Shown: positions 41,163 to 49,867 of the stretch, piece by piece | Layout of the letters: each line of letters starts with the position of its first letter | Numbering within the stretch: position 1 is the stretch's first letter | Assembly (NCBI GenBank): GCA_963728395.1 | Contig: CAVSJJ010000003.1 | Span: 806,001-870,000, forward strand | Direction of reading: 5' to 3' | DNA from: CAVSJJ01 sp963728395 | GTDB lineage: Bacteria; Actinomycetota; Actinomycetes; Actinomycetales; Dermatophilaceae | Length of the DNA stretch: 64,000 bases | The notes under the pieces: generated by a model | What the model saw: only the letters and a program-made list of their open reading frames with translations | Told to the model about the DNA's origin: nothing | Database searches by the model: none | Position numbers and translations under genes: made by a program

Positions 41163-42446
41163 GTGCGCCGACGGATCACGCTCCTCGTGGGCGCCACGAC
41201 CTCCGCGGTCGTCGTCGCGTTCGTCGTCCCCCTGTGCGTCCTCATCGCCTCGCTCGCCGAGGACCGGGCCGTCAACGAGGCGCGCCAGCTCGTCCAGACC
41301 GTGGCGACGGTCGTCGCCACCGTCCCCTCGGACAGCCTCGAGAGCACCGTGGACCTGTTCGTCAGCGAGGGCGCGCACGTCACCGTCGTCACCGCGGACG
41401 GCACGGCATACGGGACCGACGCCGCCACGGCCGCGTCGCAGAGCGCGGTGGAGGAGGCACGCGGCAGCCTCGTCGCGTTCACCGACCGCACCGACGAGGG
41501 AGTGCAGATCGTCGTGCCCGTGACGACGAGCGACGGCATCTCGGTCGTGACGACGATGGTGCCGGCGGCGAACCTGCGCGCCGGCGTTCCCGAGGCCTGG
41601 GCCACGATCATCGGGCTCGGCGTCCTCATCGTCCTGCTCTCGGTCCTCATCGCCCGCGCGCTCGGCGGCCGGGTCAGCACTCCCGTCATCCGCCTCGCCG
41701 CCGTGGCCCACCGGCTGCGCGGCGGGGACCTCGACGCCCGCGCCGTCCCGTCGGGCCCGTCCGAGACCGTCGAGCTCGCGGAGGCGTTCAACCTCCTCGC
41801 CGACCGGATCGAGCAGCTCGTCGCGGACGAGCGGGAGAACGTCGCCGACCTCGGTCATCGGCTGCGGACCCCCGTCACCGCGCTGCGGCTCGACACCGAC
41901 CTCGTGGCCGACCCCGAGCTCGCCGCTCGGCTGCGCGAGCACGTCGACCATCTGCAGCGCAGCATCGACACCGTCGTCCGCGAGGCGCGCCGCAGCGTGC
42001 GCGAGGCGCTGCCCGAGGGCGCCGACGCGACGGCCGTCGTCACCGACCGGGTCGACTTCTGGCGCCCGCTCGCCGAGGACCAGGGCCGCGGGCTCGAGCT
42101 CGAGGTCCCGGGACGCCCCCTCCTCGTCCGGATGCCCGCCGTCGACCTGCGCGAGCTCGTGGACACGCTGCTGGACAACGTCTTCGCCCACACGCCCGAG
42201 GGCGCCCCGCTCGCCGTGACGCTGGGACAGCTCGACGGCCGGGCGGTGCTCACCGTCGCGGACGGCGGTCCGGGCCTGCACGGCGAGGACGCGGTCCGTC
42301 GCGGCGAGAGCGGCAGCGGCTCCACCGGGCTCGGTCTCGACATCGTCCGCCGGCTCGCCGAGTCGGCCGAGGGCGACCTGACCCTCGAGACCTCCGCCCT
42401 CGGCGGCCTGGCCGCACGGGTGCGCCTCGCGCTCGCCGGGACCTGA
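41163..42446 (+). CDS. Sensor histidine kinase
   Basis: A 427-aa kinase with two membrane helices flanking a ~110-residue external sensor (residues ~30-140). HAMP follows (ALGGRVSTPVIRLAAVAHRL), then the H-box NVADLGHRLRTPVTALRLD with the phospho-His, an N-box LLDNVFAHTPEG, and G-boxes VADGGPGL and GSGSTGLGLDIVRRL. The H-box GHRLRTP variant is common in actinobacteria. The stimulus is unknown. Its position beside the redox operon suggests control of it. Confidence 0.92.
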   Translation: MRRRITLLVGATTSAVVVAFVVPLCVLIASLAEDRAVNEARQLVQTVATVVATVPSDSLESTVDLFVSEGAHVTVVTADGTAYGTDAATAASQSAVEEARGSLVAFTDRTDEGVQIVVPVTTSDGISVVTTMVPAANLRAGVPEAWATIIGLGVLIVLLSVLIARALGGRVSTPVIRLAAVAHRLRGGDLDARAVPSGPSETVELAEAFNLLADRIEQLVADERENVADLGHRLRTPVTALRLDTDLVADPELAARLREHVDHLQRSIDTVVREARRSVREALPEGADATAVVTDRVDFWRPLAEDQGRGLELEVPGRPLLVRMPAVDLRELVDTLLDNVFAHTPEGAPLAVTLGQLDGRAVLTVADGGPGLHGEDAVRRGESGSGSTGLGLDIVRRLAESAEGDLTLETSALGGLAARVRLALAGT

Positions 42447-42528
42447 CGGCCACGGGGCCCACGCCTCGCCGGTCGGCGTCGCGGGGCCCCGGGAGCGGGT
42501 GCCGCTACGGTGAGCGGCCGGTGAGAGC

Positions 42529-42909
42529 TCAGTCGTCGTGCCCACCGTGGTCGCCGTCGTCGTCGTGCTCGTAGTCGCCCTTGTGGGTGTCCTCGGGCTC
42601 CTGGGTCGGGTGCGTGGCGGCAGGGGTGCTGGTCCGGTGCGTCGAGGGGGACGACGCACTGCGGGGGGCGGCGGGGGCGGCCGCGACGATGACCGGACCG
42701 GGGATGTGCGTGACGCAGACGCCCTTCTCGAGCTTGGCCGGCTTCTTGCACGGCGCCAGGACGGTCTTCGTCGGGGTCGGAACGGCCTGCGAGGACACCG
42801 TCTGCGTCTGGGGGCTGGGCGTGGGAGCCGGAGCGACCGCGGTGTAGATCGCCACCGCTGCCGCGCCACCGAGAGCGGTGCCGAGCGTGATCGTCGTGGT
42901 AAGGGACAC
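42529..42909 (-). CDS. Secreted small protein with His/Asp-rich tail
   Basis: A 126-aa protein from a GTG with GGAGG upstream. The N-terminus is a signal or anchor (TITLGTALGGAAAVAIYTAV), followed by a Pro/Thr/Ser-rich region, a Cys pair (LAPCKKPAKLEKGVCVTHIP), and an acidic His-rich end (GDYEHDDDGDHGGHDD) that could bind divalent metal. No family recognised. It is divergent from the next secreted protein and the redox operon. Confidence 0.7.
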   Translation of the reverse strand: MSLTTTITLGTALGGAAAVAIYTAVAPAPTPSPQTQTVSSQAVPTPTKTVLAPCKKPAKLEKGVCVTHIPGPVIVAAAPAAPRSASSPSTHRTSTPAATHPTQEPEDTHKGDYEHDDDGDHGGHDD

Positions 42910-43066
42910 GGAGTGCCTCCATGGGTCGGGGACCGGGCGTGCGGTCGCGGCGGGGTGGGAATCGGGCCGGTGCCGGGGGGGTGTCCGGACGGCGGTATGC
43001 CGCGACCGTGGCCACTACCGTTGCCGCCGGCGGCTCAAGAGGGCCTCTCGCGGACCTCAACGTTGG

Positions 43067-43102
43067 GTTAAGCCGTCCGCCCCGCCCTAAGGCAGGCTTA
43101 AC
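43067..43102. promoter_or_regulatory. Inverted repeat GTTAAGCC / GGCTTAAC in the divergent promoter
   Basis: GTTAAGCC (43067-43074) and GGCTTAAC (43095-43102) flank CCTAAGGC. The element lies ~93-130 bp before the GTG of the redox operon's first gene. TTAA half-sites like this suit an OmpR-type regulator, and the nearest one is the two-component system just upstream. The pairing is inference. Confidence 0.5.
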
Positions 43103-43194
43103 ACTCACCTGACGTCGCCTTGTCGGACGAGGGGCCACGCTGACCTGGACAGCCGGTCGACAGGCCGGACCCGGACCCCAGGAGAGCCACCCCC

Positions 43195-43644
43195 GTGCGA
43201 CCCCTCCTCAAGACCACCCAGCGCAACCGCTCGCGGGCCGTGCTGACCGTTCTCTCGGCCGGCCTCGCCACCGCGGCGATCGCTGGAACCGGCGTCGCGT
43301 CCGCGGCCGTCGCGGCGCAGACCGAGGCCGCGAACGCCAAGAAGGCACAGGCCAAGGCGCAGGCCGACCGCGCCGCCGCCATCGAGTACCACAAGAAGAT
43401 GGTCGCCTGGGCCAAGGCGCACCCGGTCACCGTGACCAAGCAGCGCAAGCACAAGCGGGTCGTGGACCCGCCGACCATCATCTCCGCCTCGAGCTCCGGC
43501 AGCGCCCGGGTCGGCGGCTACTCCTCGGGGACCACCTACCCGTCCTCGTCCTCATCCTCCTCGTCGCGCTCCTCCTCGCCGGCGAGCCGTCCGGCGCCCC
43601 CGCCGCCCCCGCCGCCCCCGCCCGCGCCGAGCACGGGGTCCTGA
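43195..43644 (+). CDS. Secreted low-complexity protein, first gene of redox operon
   Basis: A 149-aa secreted protein from a GTG with GGAGAG upstream. A signal peptide (VLTVLSAGLATAAIAGTGVASA) ends near residue 40. Then comes an Ala/Lys/Gln-rich helix (ANAKKAQAKAQADRAAAIEY), a basic stretch (VTVTKQRKHKRVVDPP), a Ser-rich run and a poly-Pro tail (PPPPPPPPPAPSTGS). It has no FMN-binding domain and no clear D-x-[ST]-G-A-T flavinylation site. Its TGA overlaps the ApbE start. Confidence 0.75.
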   Translation: MRPLLKTTQRNRSRAVLTVLSAGLATAAIAGTGVASAAVAAQTEAANAKKAQAKAQADRAAAIEYHKKMVAWAKAHPVTVTKQRKHKRVVDPPTIISASSSGSARVGGYSSGTTYPSSSSSSSSRSSSPASRPAPPPPPPPPPAPSTGS

Positions 43645-44702
43645 TGCCGACCGCCATCCCGCCCACCGTGTCGGCGTCCGCGCCGACCGGCGTCGGGGTC
43701 CGCCCGGACGTCGACGCCGACCTCGGCACCGCGAGCTGGCGCGCCCTCGGCACGTACGTCCATCTCCGGGTCGACAACCCGGACGTCGTCGCCGAGGCGG
43801 CCGAGCTCGCGGCCGACGTGCTCGACGAGGTCGACGAGACCTGCAGCAGGTTCCGCGACGACAGCGAACTGATGCGGGTCTGCGCCCGCCCCGGCGTCCA
43901 CGAGGTCTCCCCGGTCCTGGCCGGGGCGGTCCGGGTCGCGCTCGAGGCGGCCCGGGAAACCGCCGGGCTCGTCGACCCCACCCTCGGCTCGCTCCTCGTC
44001 GCGAGCGGCTATGACCGCACGTTCACCCTCGTGGCCGATGACGACGCGTCACCGGTCTCGCTGCCGCGCAGCCGCCCGGACTGGCGGCTCATCGACGTCG
44101 TCGACGACCGGCTCGTCGTCCCCGAGGGAGTCGTCATCGACCTCGGGGCGACCGGCAAGGCGTATGCCGCCGACCTCGTCGCGCTGACCATCGCCGCGCG
44201 CCTGCGCAGCGGGGTCGTCATCAGCGTCGGTGGCGACGTCCGCGTCGTCTCGGGCGAGGGGGGCGACTCGTGGCCCGTCGTCGTGGCTCACTCCCCCGCC
44301 CATCTCGAGGGTGACCGCATCCTCGCGACGGTGGCCCTGCGTGACGGGGGCCTCGCCACCTCCTCGGTCACCGCCCGACGCTGGCGTCGTGGTGGTCGGC
44401 AGTGGCACCACCTCATCGACCCCCGAACCGGACGGCCGGCATCCGGAGCGTGGTCGACGGTGACGGCCCTCGGCCACACGTGCGCCGCCGCCAACACGGC
44501 GAGCACCGCCGCTCTCGTCCTCGGCGACGCGGCATACGACTGGCTCGTCGAGCACGACGTGGCGGCCCTGCTCGCGACCGCGGACGGCGAGGTCGTCCGG
44601 ACGCCCGCGTGGATCGCCTCCGGCGTCGAGAGCGCCCCGACCGAGCCCGCTGCGCAGACAGCCCCCGCCGACACCGACCCCCACCCCGGGAGCCCCTCGT
44701 GA
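43644..44702 (+). CDS. apbE: FAD:protein FMN transferase (ApbE family)
   Basis: A 352-aa protein. ApbE signatures are visible: LGTYVHLRVDNPD, GLVDPTLGSLLVASGYDR, VVIDLGATGKAYAADLVAL, VVISVGGDVRV, WHHLIDPRTGRPASG and the late ANTASTAALVLG that corresponds to the metal-binding Asp/Thr segment. It attaches FMN from FAD to a threonine of target proteins. Most ApbE proteins are exported lipoproteins; here no signal peptide or lipobox is present, so it is probably cytosolic. It is coupled to a secreted protein upstream and a membrane cytochrome downstream. Confidence 0.9.
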   Translation: MPTAIPPTVSASAPTGVGVRPDVDADLGTASWRALGTYVHLRVDNPDVVAEAAELAADVLDEVDETCSRFRDDSELMRVCARPGVHEVSPVLAGAVRVALEAARETAGLVDPTLGSLLVASGYDRTFTLVADDDASPVSLPRSRPDWRLIDVVDDRLVVPEGVVIDLGATGKAYAADLVALTIAARLRSGVVISVGGDVRVVSGEGGDSWPVVVAHSPAHLEGDRILATVALRDGGLATSSVTARRWRRGGRQWHHLIDPRTGRPASGAWSTVTALGHTCAAANTASTAALVLGDAAYDWLVEHDVAALLATADGEVVRTPAWIASGVESAPTEPAAQTAPADTDPHPGSPS

Positions 44703-45250
44703 CCTCACCGCTGCTCTGGTACCTCAACCGAGGCACGGGCATCGTCCTGCTCGTCGTCTTCACCCTGACGACCGTGCTCGGCGTCCTCTCGACCGGCCGG
44801 AAGTTCAGCCCGTTGTGGCCTCGTTTCGTCACCCAGGGTCTGCACCGCAGTCTCGCCGCCGTCGGAACGATCCTCCTCATCGGCCACGCGACGACGGCGG
44901 TCGTCGACGAGTACGTCGACATCACCTGGTGGCAGGCCCTCGTCCCGTTCGGCGCGACGTACAAGCCGCTCTATCTCAGCCTCGGTACGCTCGCTCTCGA
45001 CCTCACCGCGCTCATCGTCGTGACGTCCGTCCTGCGGGACCGGATGCCGACGGGCGCCTGGCGGGCGGTCCACCTGCTCTCCTACGTCTGCTTCGGCGTC
45101 GCCGTGGTCCACGGTGTCGGCATCGGCACCGACAGCTCGGCCGGCTGGTCGGTCGCGCTCACCCTCGCCTGCGTCGCCGCCGTCGCCGCTGCCACGTTCG
45201 TGCGGATCGGGGTCGGGATCCGCTCCGCCGCCACCGGGAGCCGCGCATGA
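44699..45250 (+). CDS. Ferric-reductase-like transmembrane (heme b) protein
   Basis: A 183-aa polytopic protein; its GTG overlaps the ApbE stop. Five to six helices carry four His residues in two pairs (GLHRSLAAVGTILLIGHATT and AVHLLSYVCFGVAVVHGVGI), the arrangement that binds two hemes in ferric-reductase-like/YedZ-type domains. It probably passes electrons across the membrane between the cytosolic NuoF-like protein and an extracytoplasmic acceptor. The acceptor is not identified. Confidence 0.82.
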   Translation: MTSPLLWYLNRGTGIVLLVVFTLTTVLGVLSTGRKFSPLWPRFVTQGLHRSLAAVGTILLIGHATTAVVDEYVDITWWQALVPFGATYKPLYLSLGTLALDLTALIVVTSVLRDRMPTGAWRAVHLLSYVCFGVAVVHGVGIGTDSSAGWSVALTLACVAAVAAATFVRIGVGIRSAATGSRA

Positions 45251-46500
45251 TCACTCCACCCGCCGAGCTGCTCGTCACCGCCGGTCCCGTCCTCCTGTCG
45301 GGGATCGACGCCGACCAGTCCTACGCCGCCCACGCCGCACGCGAGGGCGAGCTGCCCCGGCCCAGCGTCGAGGACATCGTCGAGATGGCGCGCGCCGCCT
45401 CGATCCGCGGCCGCGGCGGCGCCGCGTTCCCGTTCGCCACGAAGATCGCGGCCGCGGCTGACCAGCGTCGACGGCCCGTCGTCGTCGTCAACGCCGCCGA
45501 GGGCGAGCCGGCCAGCGCGAAGGACAGCGCCCTGCTGCGCACGGTCCCCCACCGGGTGCTCGACGGCGCGGTCATCGCCGCCAGGGCGCTCGGCGCCAAA
45601 CACATCCACGTCGTCACCTCCGAGGACCGCCCCGACACCGAGGACGCCGTCGCCGACGCCATCGACGAGCGGCCCCGCGAGGGCGTCAAGTGGCACCACC
45701 ACCACGCCGAGGGTCGCTTCGTCTCCGGCCAGGCCCGCGCCGTCATCGAGCTGATGTCGGGGCGTGAGGGCCTGCCTGTCACCGCCTGGCAGCCCGAGGC
45801 CATGGACGGCTACAAGGGCCGCCCGACCCTGCTCTCCAACGCCGAGACCTTCGCCCACCTCGCCGCCCTCGCCCGTCGCGGCCCCGACGCGTATGCCGCG
45901 CAGGGCACCCCCGAGGAGCCCGGCACGACGCTGCTCACCGTCTCGACGGTCCTGCCCAGCGGCGTCATCGGTGGCACGGCACCCCATGTCCTCGAGGTCG
46001 AGCACGGCGTGCCGTTCGCCGCGGTGCTGACCCCCCAAGAGCTGGACGCGCCGGCCCTGCTCGGCGGCTATCACGGAACCTGGGTCGCCCCGGGGGATCT
46101 CCGTGCGCTCACGGTCTCTCACTGCGCCCTCCGTGAGCGTGGTCTGACGATCGGGGCCGGCGTCGTCCTCCCCCTCGCCGACGGGTCCTGCCCCGTCGCT
46201 CGCACCGCGGAGCTCGCGGCCTATCTCGCCGGTGAGTCGGCGGGGCGCTGCGGCCCGTGCATGTTCGGGCTGCCGACCCTGGCCGAGGAGCTGGCTGCAC
46301 TCGCCGACGGCGCCGACACCCGGCGCCGGATCACCGAGCTGGCCGGTGTCGTCGAGCGGCGCGGAGCCTGCGCCCATCCGGACGGCACGGCGCGGCTCGC
46401 CCGGAGCCTCCTCGCGATGACGAGCGTCGTCGAGGACCACCTGACCGGCGACTGCTCGTGCGGTCTCGGCACCGTTCGTGCGATGAGGAGGAGCGCATGA
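45247..46500 (+). CDS. NuoF-like NADH dehydrogenase flavoprotein with Fe-S region
   Basis: A 417-aa protein with an ATGA overlap to the previous gene. FMN/NADH-binding signatures: IRGRGGAAFPFATKI, VVNAAEGEPASAKD and GYKGRPTLLSNAETFAHLA. An SLBB part follows. The Fe-S region reads ESAGRCGPCMFGLP with a later Cys in RRGACAHPDG; in NuoF this would be SCGxCxxC, so the first ligand is Ala here. It would oxidise NAD(P)H or ferredoxin in the cytosol. No other complex I subunit is present, so this is a stand-alone module. Confidence 0.85.
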   Translation: MITPPAELLVTAGPVLLSGIDADQSYAAHAAREGELPRPSVEDIVEMARAASIRGRGGAAFPFATKIAAAADQRRRPVVVVNAAEGEPASAKDSALLRTVPHRVLDGAVIAARALGAKHIHVVTSEDRPDTEDAVADAIDERPREGVKWHHHHAEGRFVSGQARAVIELMSGREGLPVTAWQPEAMDGYKGRPTLLSNAETFAHLAALARRGPDAYAAQGTPEEPGTTLLTVSTVLPSGVIGGTAPHVLEVEHGVPFAAVLTPQELDAPALLGGYHGTWVAPGDLRALTVSHCALRERGLTIGAGVVLPLADGSCPVARTAELAAYLAGESAGRCGPCMFGLPTLAEELAALADGADTRRRITELAGVVERRGACAHPDGTARLARSLLAMTSVVEDHLTGDCSCGLGTVRAMRRSA

Positions 46501-46718
46501 GCACGCGCGACCACCGACCGACCATCCGGGTCGACTGGCCCAACTGCAAGGCGCGGGGACTGTGCGCCGAGCTGCTTCCCGAACACATTGTCCTCGACGA
46601 ATGGGGATACCCCGTCGTCACCGGCCCGGTGTCACGCCGGGCGGTCAAGCACGCCGAGGAGGCTGTGGTGTCCTGTCCTCACCAGGCACTGCGTCTGCTC
46701 GAACCGGCGCGCCGATGA
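46497..46718 (+). CDS. Single-cluster ferredoxin ([3Fe-4S]/[4Fe-4S])
   Basis: A 73-aa ferredoxin with an ATGA overlap to the NuoF-like gene. Cluster ligands: DWPNCKARGLCAELLPEHIV (C-x5-C) and VVSCPHQAL near the end. The pattern resembles actinobacterial [3Fe-4S] ferredoxins of P450 systems. Here it is the soluble electron partner of the NuoF-like and heme proteins. A strong terminator follows. Confidence 0.9.
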   Translation: MSTRDHRPTIRVDWPNCKARGLCAELLPEHIVLDEWGYPVVTGPVSRRAVKHAEEAVVSCPHQALRLLEPARR

Positions 46719-46812
46719 CCGTCCCGTGTCGACACCGCGCGGCGTCCCGTCCCTCCCCCCGTCGGGATGCCGCCGTACCGAGGACGGGTCGCCCGGCGAC
46801 CCACTCCTCGGG

Positions 46813-46855
46813 GCGGCTGCGCGACCCTGAGCCCCCCACAGGGTCGCGCAGCCGC
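46813..46855. terminator. Bidirectional 17-bp-stem terminator
   Basis: GCGGCTGCGCGACCCTG (46813-46829) pairs perfectly with CAGGGTCGCGCAGCCGC (46839-46855) around a 9-nt loop. It separates the redox operon from the convergent leuS. Confidence 0.8.
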
Positions 46856-46894
46856 CATCTCCCCCCGGTGGTGCCTCAGCCGCCGCGCGGGTGA

Positions 46895-49783
46895 TCAGGC
46901 GGGGACGACGTTGACGAGCTTCGGGGCCCGCACGATGACGGTGCGGATCCCGGACCCGGTCGCGGCCCGGACCTTCGGCAGGTCGAGCACGAGCGAGCGC
47001 AGCGCGTCCTCGGCGATGTCGGCCGGCACCTCGACCCGATCCCGGACCTTGCCCCCGATCTGGACGACACAGGTCACGGTGTCGTCGACGAGCAGGGCCG
47101 GGTCGGCGACGGGGAACGGCTCGTAGGCGAGCGACTCGGCGTGGCCGAGCCGGCTCCACAGCTCCTCGGCGATGTGCGGCGCGAGCGGTGCCACCATGAG
47201 GACGAGTGTCTCGGCCGCGCGGCGCGGGACGACGTCGAGTTTTGTCAGGGCGTTGCCGAGCTCGGTGAGCCGCGCGATGGCCGTGTTGAAGCCGAGCGAG
47301 GCGTAGTCGCGCCGGACCGCGTCGATCGTCCGGTGCGTGACCCGCAGGGTCTCGGCGTCGGGGTCGACGTCGGCGACCCCGACCGCACCGGTCTCCTCGT
47401 CGACGACGATCCGCCACAGCCGCTGAAGGAACCGCTGGCTCCCGACGACGGCACGGGTGTCCCAGGGCTTGGACTGTTCGAGGGGGCCGAGGCCCATCTC
47501 GTAGACCCGGAAGGTGTCGGCGCCGTACGCGGCATACATCTCGTCCGGGCTGACGACGTTCTTGAGCGACTTGCCGATCTTGCCGTACTCCCGGTTGACC
47601 GGCTCGCCGTGGTAGCTGAACGTGCCGTCCTCGGCCTCCTCGACCCGGTGGGCGTCGACGTACTGGCCGCGGGCGTCGGTGTAGGCGGGAGCCTGGATGT
47701 AGCCCTGGCTGAAGTAGGTGCGGAACGGCTCGTCGCTGCTGAGGTGGCCGAGGTCGAAGAGGACCTTGTGCCAGAACCGCGCGTAGAGCAGGTGCAGGAC
47801 GGCGTGCTCGACACCGCCGACGTAGAGGTCGACCCCACCGGGGTCGCGGGTGCCGGCGGGTGCGGTGGCGACCGGCTCGTCGCGCGGGCCCATCCAGTAG
47901 GCCTCGTTCTCCGGGTCGACGAGGGCGTCGGCGTTGGCCGGGTCGAGGTAGCGCAGGTAGTACCAGCAGGAGCCGGCCCACTGCGGCATGACGTTCGTGT
48001 CGCGTCGGAACTGCCGCGTCCCGCGACCGTCGCCGAGGTCCAGCTCGACCTCGACCCACCCCTCGTTGCGCGACAGCGGCGCCTCGGGGTCGGAGTCGGC
48101 GTCGTCGGGGTCGTAGGTCCGCGGCGCGTAGTCGGGTACCTCGGGCAGCTCGACCGGCAGCTGGTCCTCGGGAACGGTGACGGCGACACCGTCCTCGTCG
48201 AAGAGGACGGGGAACGGCTCACCCCAGTAGCGCTGCCGGGCGAAGAGCCAGTCGCGCAGCTTGTAGGTGACCGTGCCGCGGCCGAGCCCCGTGGCCTCCA
48301 GCCACTCGATCATGGCGGCCTTCGCGTCGGCGACGTTGAGGCCGTCGAGGCTCAGCTCGTCGTTGGCGGAGTTGATGGCCGGTCCGTCGCCGACGAAGGC
48401 CTCGTCGTCGGGGTGTTCCGGCGGCGGCTGGACCGTGCGCAGGATCGGCAGGCCGAACCTCGTCGCGAAGTCCCAGTCGCGCTCGTCCTGGGCCGGGACG
48501 GCCATGATCGCGCCGGTGCCGTAGCCCATGAGGACGTAGTCGGCGACGAAGACGGGGATCTGCCTGCCGTTGGCCGGGTTGACGGCATGGCCACCGGTGA
48601 AGACGCCAGTCTTGTCCTTGCCCTCGGCCTGGCGCTCGATGTCGGTCCTGGCCGCCGCCTCCGCCCGGTATGCCGCGACGGCACCTCGGGGGGTCTGGTG
48701 GCCTCCCGTCCACCGCGGGTCGGTGCCCGCGGCCCACTCACCCTCGGGGGTGAGGACGTCGACGAGGGGGTGCTCCGGGGCGAGGACCATGAACGTCGCT
48801 CCGAAGAGGGTGTCCGGGCGGGTCGTGAAGACCTCGATGCTCTCGTCCGTGCCCGGCACGGCGAACCCGACCGAGGCGCCCTGGCTGCGCCCGATCCAGT
48901 TGCGCTGCATGACCTTGACCTTCTCGGGCCAGTCGACCCCGTCCAGGTCGTCGGCGAGCCGGTCGGCGTAGGCGGTGATCCGCATGACCCACTGGCGCAG
49001 CTTGCGCTTGAAGACGGGGTAGTTCCCCCGGTCCGAACGGCCCTCGGCGGTGACCTCCTCGTTGGCGAGGACGGTCCCGAGGCCGGGGCACCAGTTGACC
49101 TGGGCCTCGACCGAGCGGACGAGCCGGTGGTCGTCGAGGGCCGCCGCCTGCTCGGCCGCGGTCAGCGCCGCCCACCCCCGGCCGTCGGGCGTGGATCGCT
49201 CGCCCGAGACGAACTGATCGACGAGCTCGGCGATCGGCCGGGCCCGGCCGATGCTGCCGTCCGGACGGGGGGCGGTCTCGTCGTACCAGGAGTTGAAGAT
49301 CTGGACGAAGATCCACTGGGTCCAGCGGTAGTAGTCGGGGTCGATCGTCGCGAAGGTGCGCCGGTCGTCGAAGCCGAGGCCGAGCCGGCGCAGCTGGCGC
49401 GCCATGATGGCGATGTTCTCGTCGGTCGTCTTGCGCGGATGCTGGCCGGTCTGGACGGCATATTGCTCGGCCGGCAGGCCGAAGGCGTCGTAGCCCAGCG
49501 CATGCAGGACGTTCTTGCCGAGCATCCGGTTGAAGCGGGAGTAGACGTCGGTCGCGATGTAGCCGAGCGGGTGGCCGACGTGGAGCCCGGCGCCGCTCGG
49601 GTAGGGGAACATGTCAAGGACGAGGAGATGCTCGGCGAAGCGCCCGACCTTCTCGGGCTCGGCCCACGGGCCGGCCGGGTTGGGGGCATGGAAGGTCCCC
49701 TCGGTCTCCCACCTGTCCTGCCAGGCCAGCTCGATCCGGCCGGCCAGCTCGGCGGTGTAGCGATGCGGGGTCTCGGTGCTCAT
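46895..49783 (-). CDS. leuS: Leucyl-tRNA synthetase
   Basis: A 962-aa class I synthetase from the ATG at 49783 (GAGGA upstream; a GTG directly before it is less likely). The HIGH motif is GLHVGHPLGY, and the KMSKS motif appears as GKIGKSLKNVVSP. The editing domain lies between (TRPDTLFGATFMVLAPEHPL, GTGAIMAVPAQDERDWDFA). It charges tRNA-Leu. The mRNA leader carries a Leu-codon peptide and a terminator hairpin, so expression is probably controlled by attenuation. Confidence 0.96.
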   Translation of the reverse strand: MSTETPHRYTAELAGRIELAWQDRWETEGTFHAPNPAGPWAEPEKVGRFAEHLLVLDMFPYPSGAGLHVGHPLGYIATDVYSRFNRMLGKNVLHALGYDAFGLPAEQYAVQTGQHPRKTTDENIAIMARQLRRLGLGFDDRRTFATIDPDYYRWTQWIFVQIFNSWYDETAPRPDGSIGRARPIAELVDQFVSGERSTPDGRGWAALTAAEQAAALDDHRLVRSVEAQVNWCPGLGTVLANEEVTAEGRSDRGNYPVFKRKLRQWVMRITAYADRLADDLDGVDWPEKVKVMQRNWIGRSQGASVGFAVPGTDESIEVFTTRPDTLFGATFMVLAPEHPLVDVLTPEGEWAAGTDPRWTGGHQTPRGAVAAYRAEAAARTDIERQAEGKDKTGVFTGGHAVNPANGRQIPVFVADYVLMGYGTGAIMAVPAQDERDWDFATRFGLPILRTVQPPPEHPDDEAFVGDGPAINSANDELSLDGLNVADAKAAMIEWLEATGLGRGTVTYKLRDWLFARQRYWGEPFPVLFDEDGVAVTVPEDQLPVELPEVPDYAPRTYDPDDADSDPEAPLSRNEGWVEVELDLGDGRGTRQFRRDTNVMPQWAGSCWYYLRYLDPANADALVDPENEAYWMGPRDEPVATAPAGTRDPGGVDLYVGGVEHAVLHLLYARFWHKVLFDLGHLSSDEPFRTYFSQGYIQAPAYTDARGQYVDAHRVEEAEDGTFSYHGEPVNREYGKIGKSLKNVVSPDEMYAAYGADTFRVYEMGLGPLEQSKPWDTRAVVGSQRFLQRLWRIVVDEETGAVGVADVDPDAETLRVTHRTIDAVRRDYASLGFNTAIARLTELGNALTKLDVVPRRAAETLVLMVAPLAPHIAEELWSRLGHAESLAYEPFPVADPALLVDDTVTCVVQIGGKVRDRVEVPADIAEDALRSLVLDLPKVRAATGSGIRTVIVRAPKLVNVVPA

Positions 49784-49820
49784 CACGTCCTCGTCGGTGT
49801 CGGGCTGCTCCCATGAAAAA

Positions 49821-49840
49821 ACCCCTCACGCAGGAGGGGT
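49821..49840 (-). terminator. Intrinsic terminator in the leuS leader (attenuator)
   Basis: On the minus strand ACCCCTC...GAGGGGT forms a 7-bp GC stem with a 6-nt loop, followed by six T residues (A's at 49816-49821). A second GC-rich hairpin lies between it and the leader peptide (about 49842-49867). It is the only classical U-tract terminator I noticed in the window, and it lies upstream of a gene. Confidence 0.8.
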
Positions 49841-49867
49841 CGCCGCGCGGCCGAACGGCCTGCGCGG

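Noticed and set aside
44935..44980. FGAT in the ferric-reductase-like protein as a flavinylation site
   Set aside because: The context VPFGATYKPL lacks the upstream Asp/Ser pattern and looks like the normal loop of this membrane family.
47141..49816. Plus-strand open frame of 891 codons
   Set aside because: Antisense shadow of leuS with no recognisable domain.
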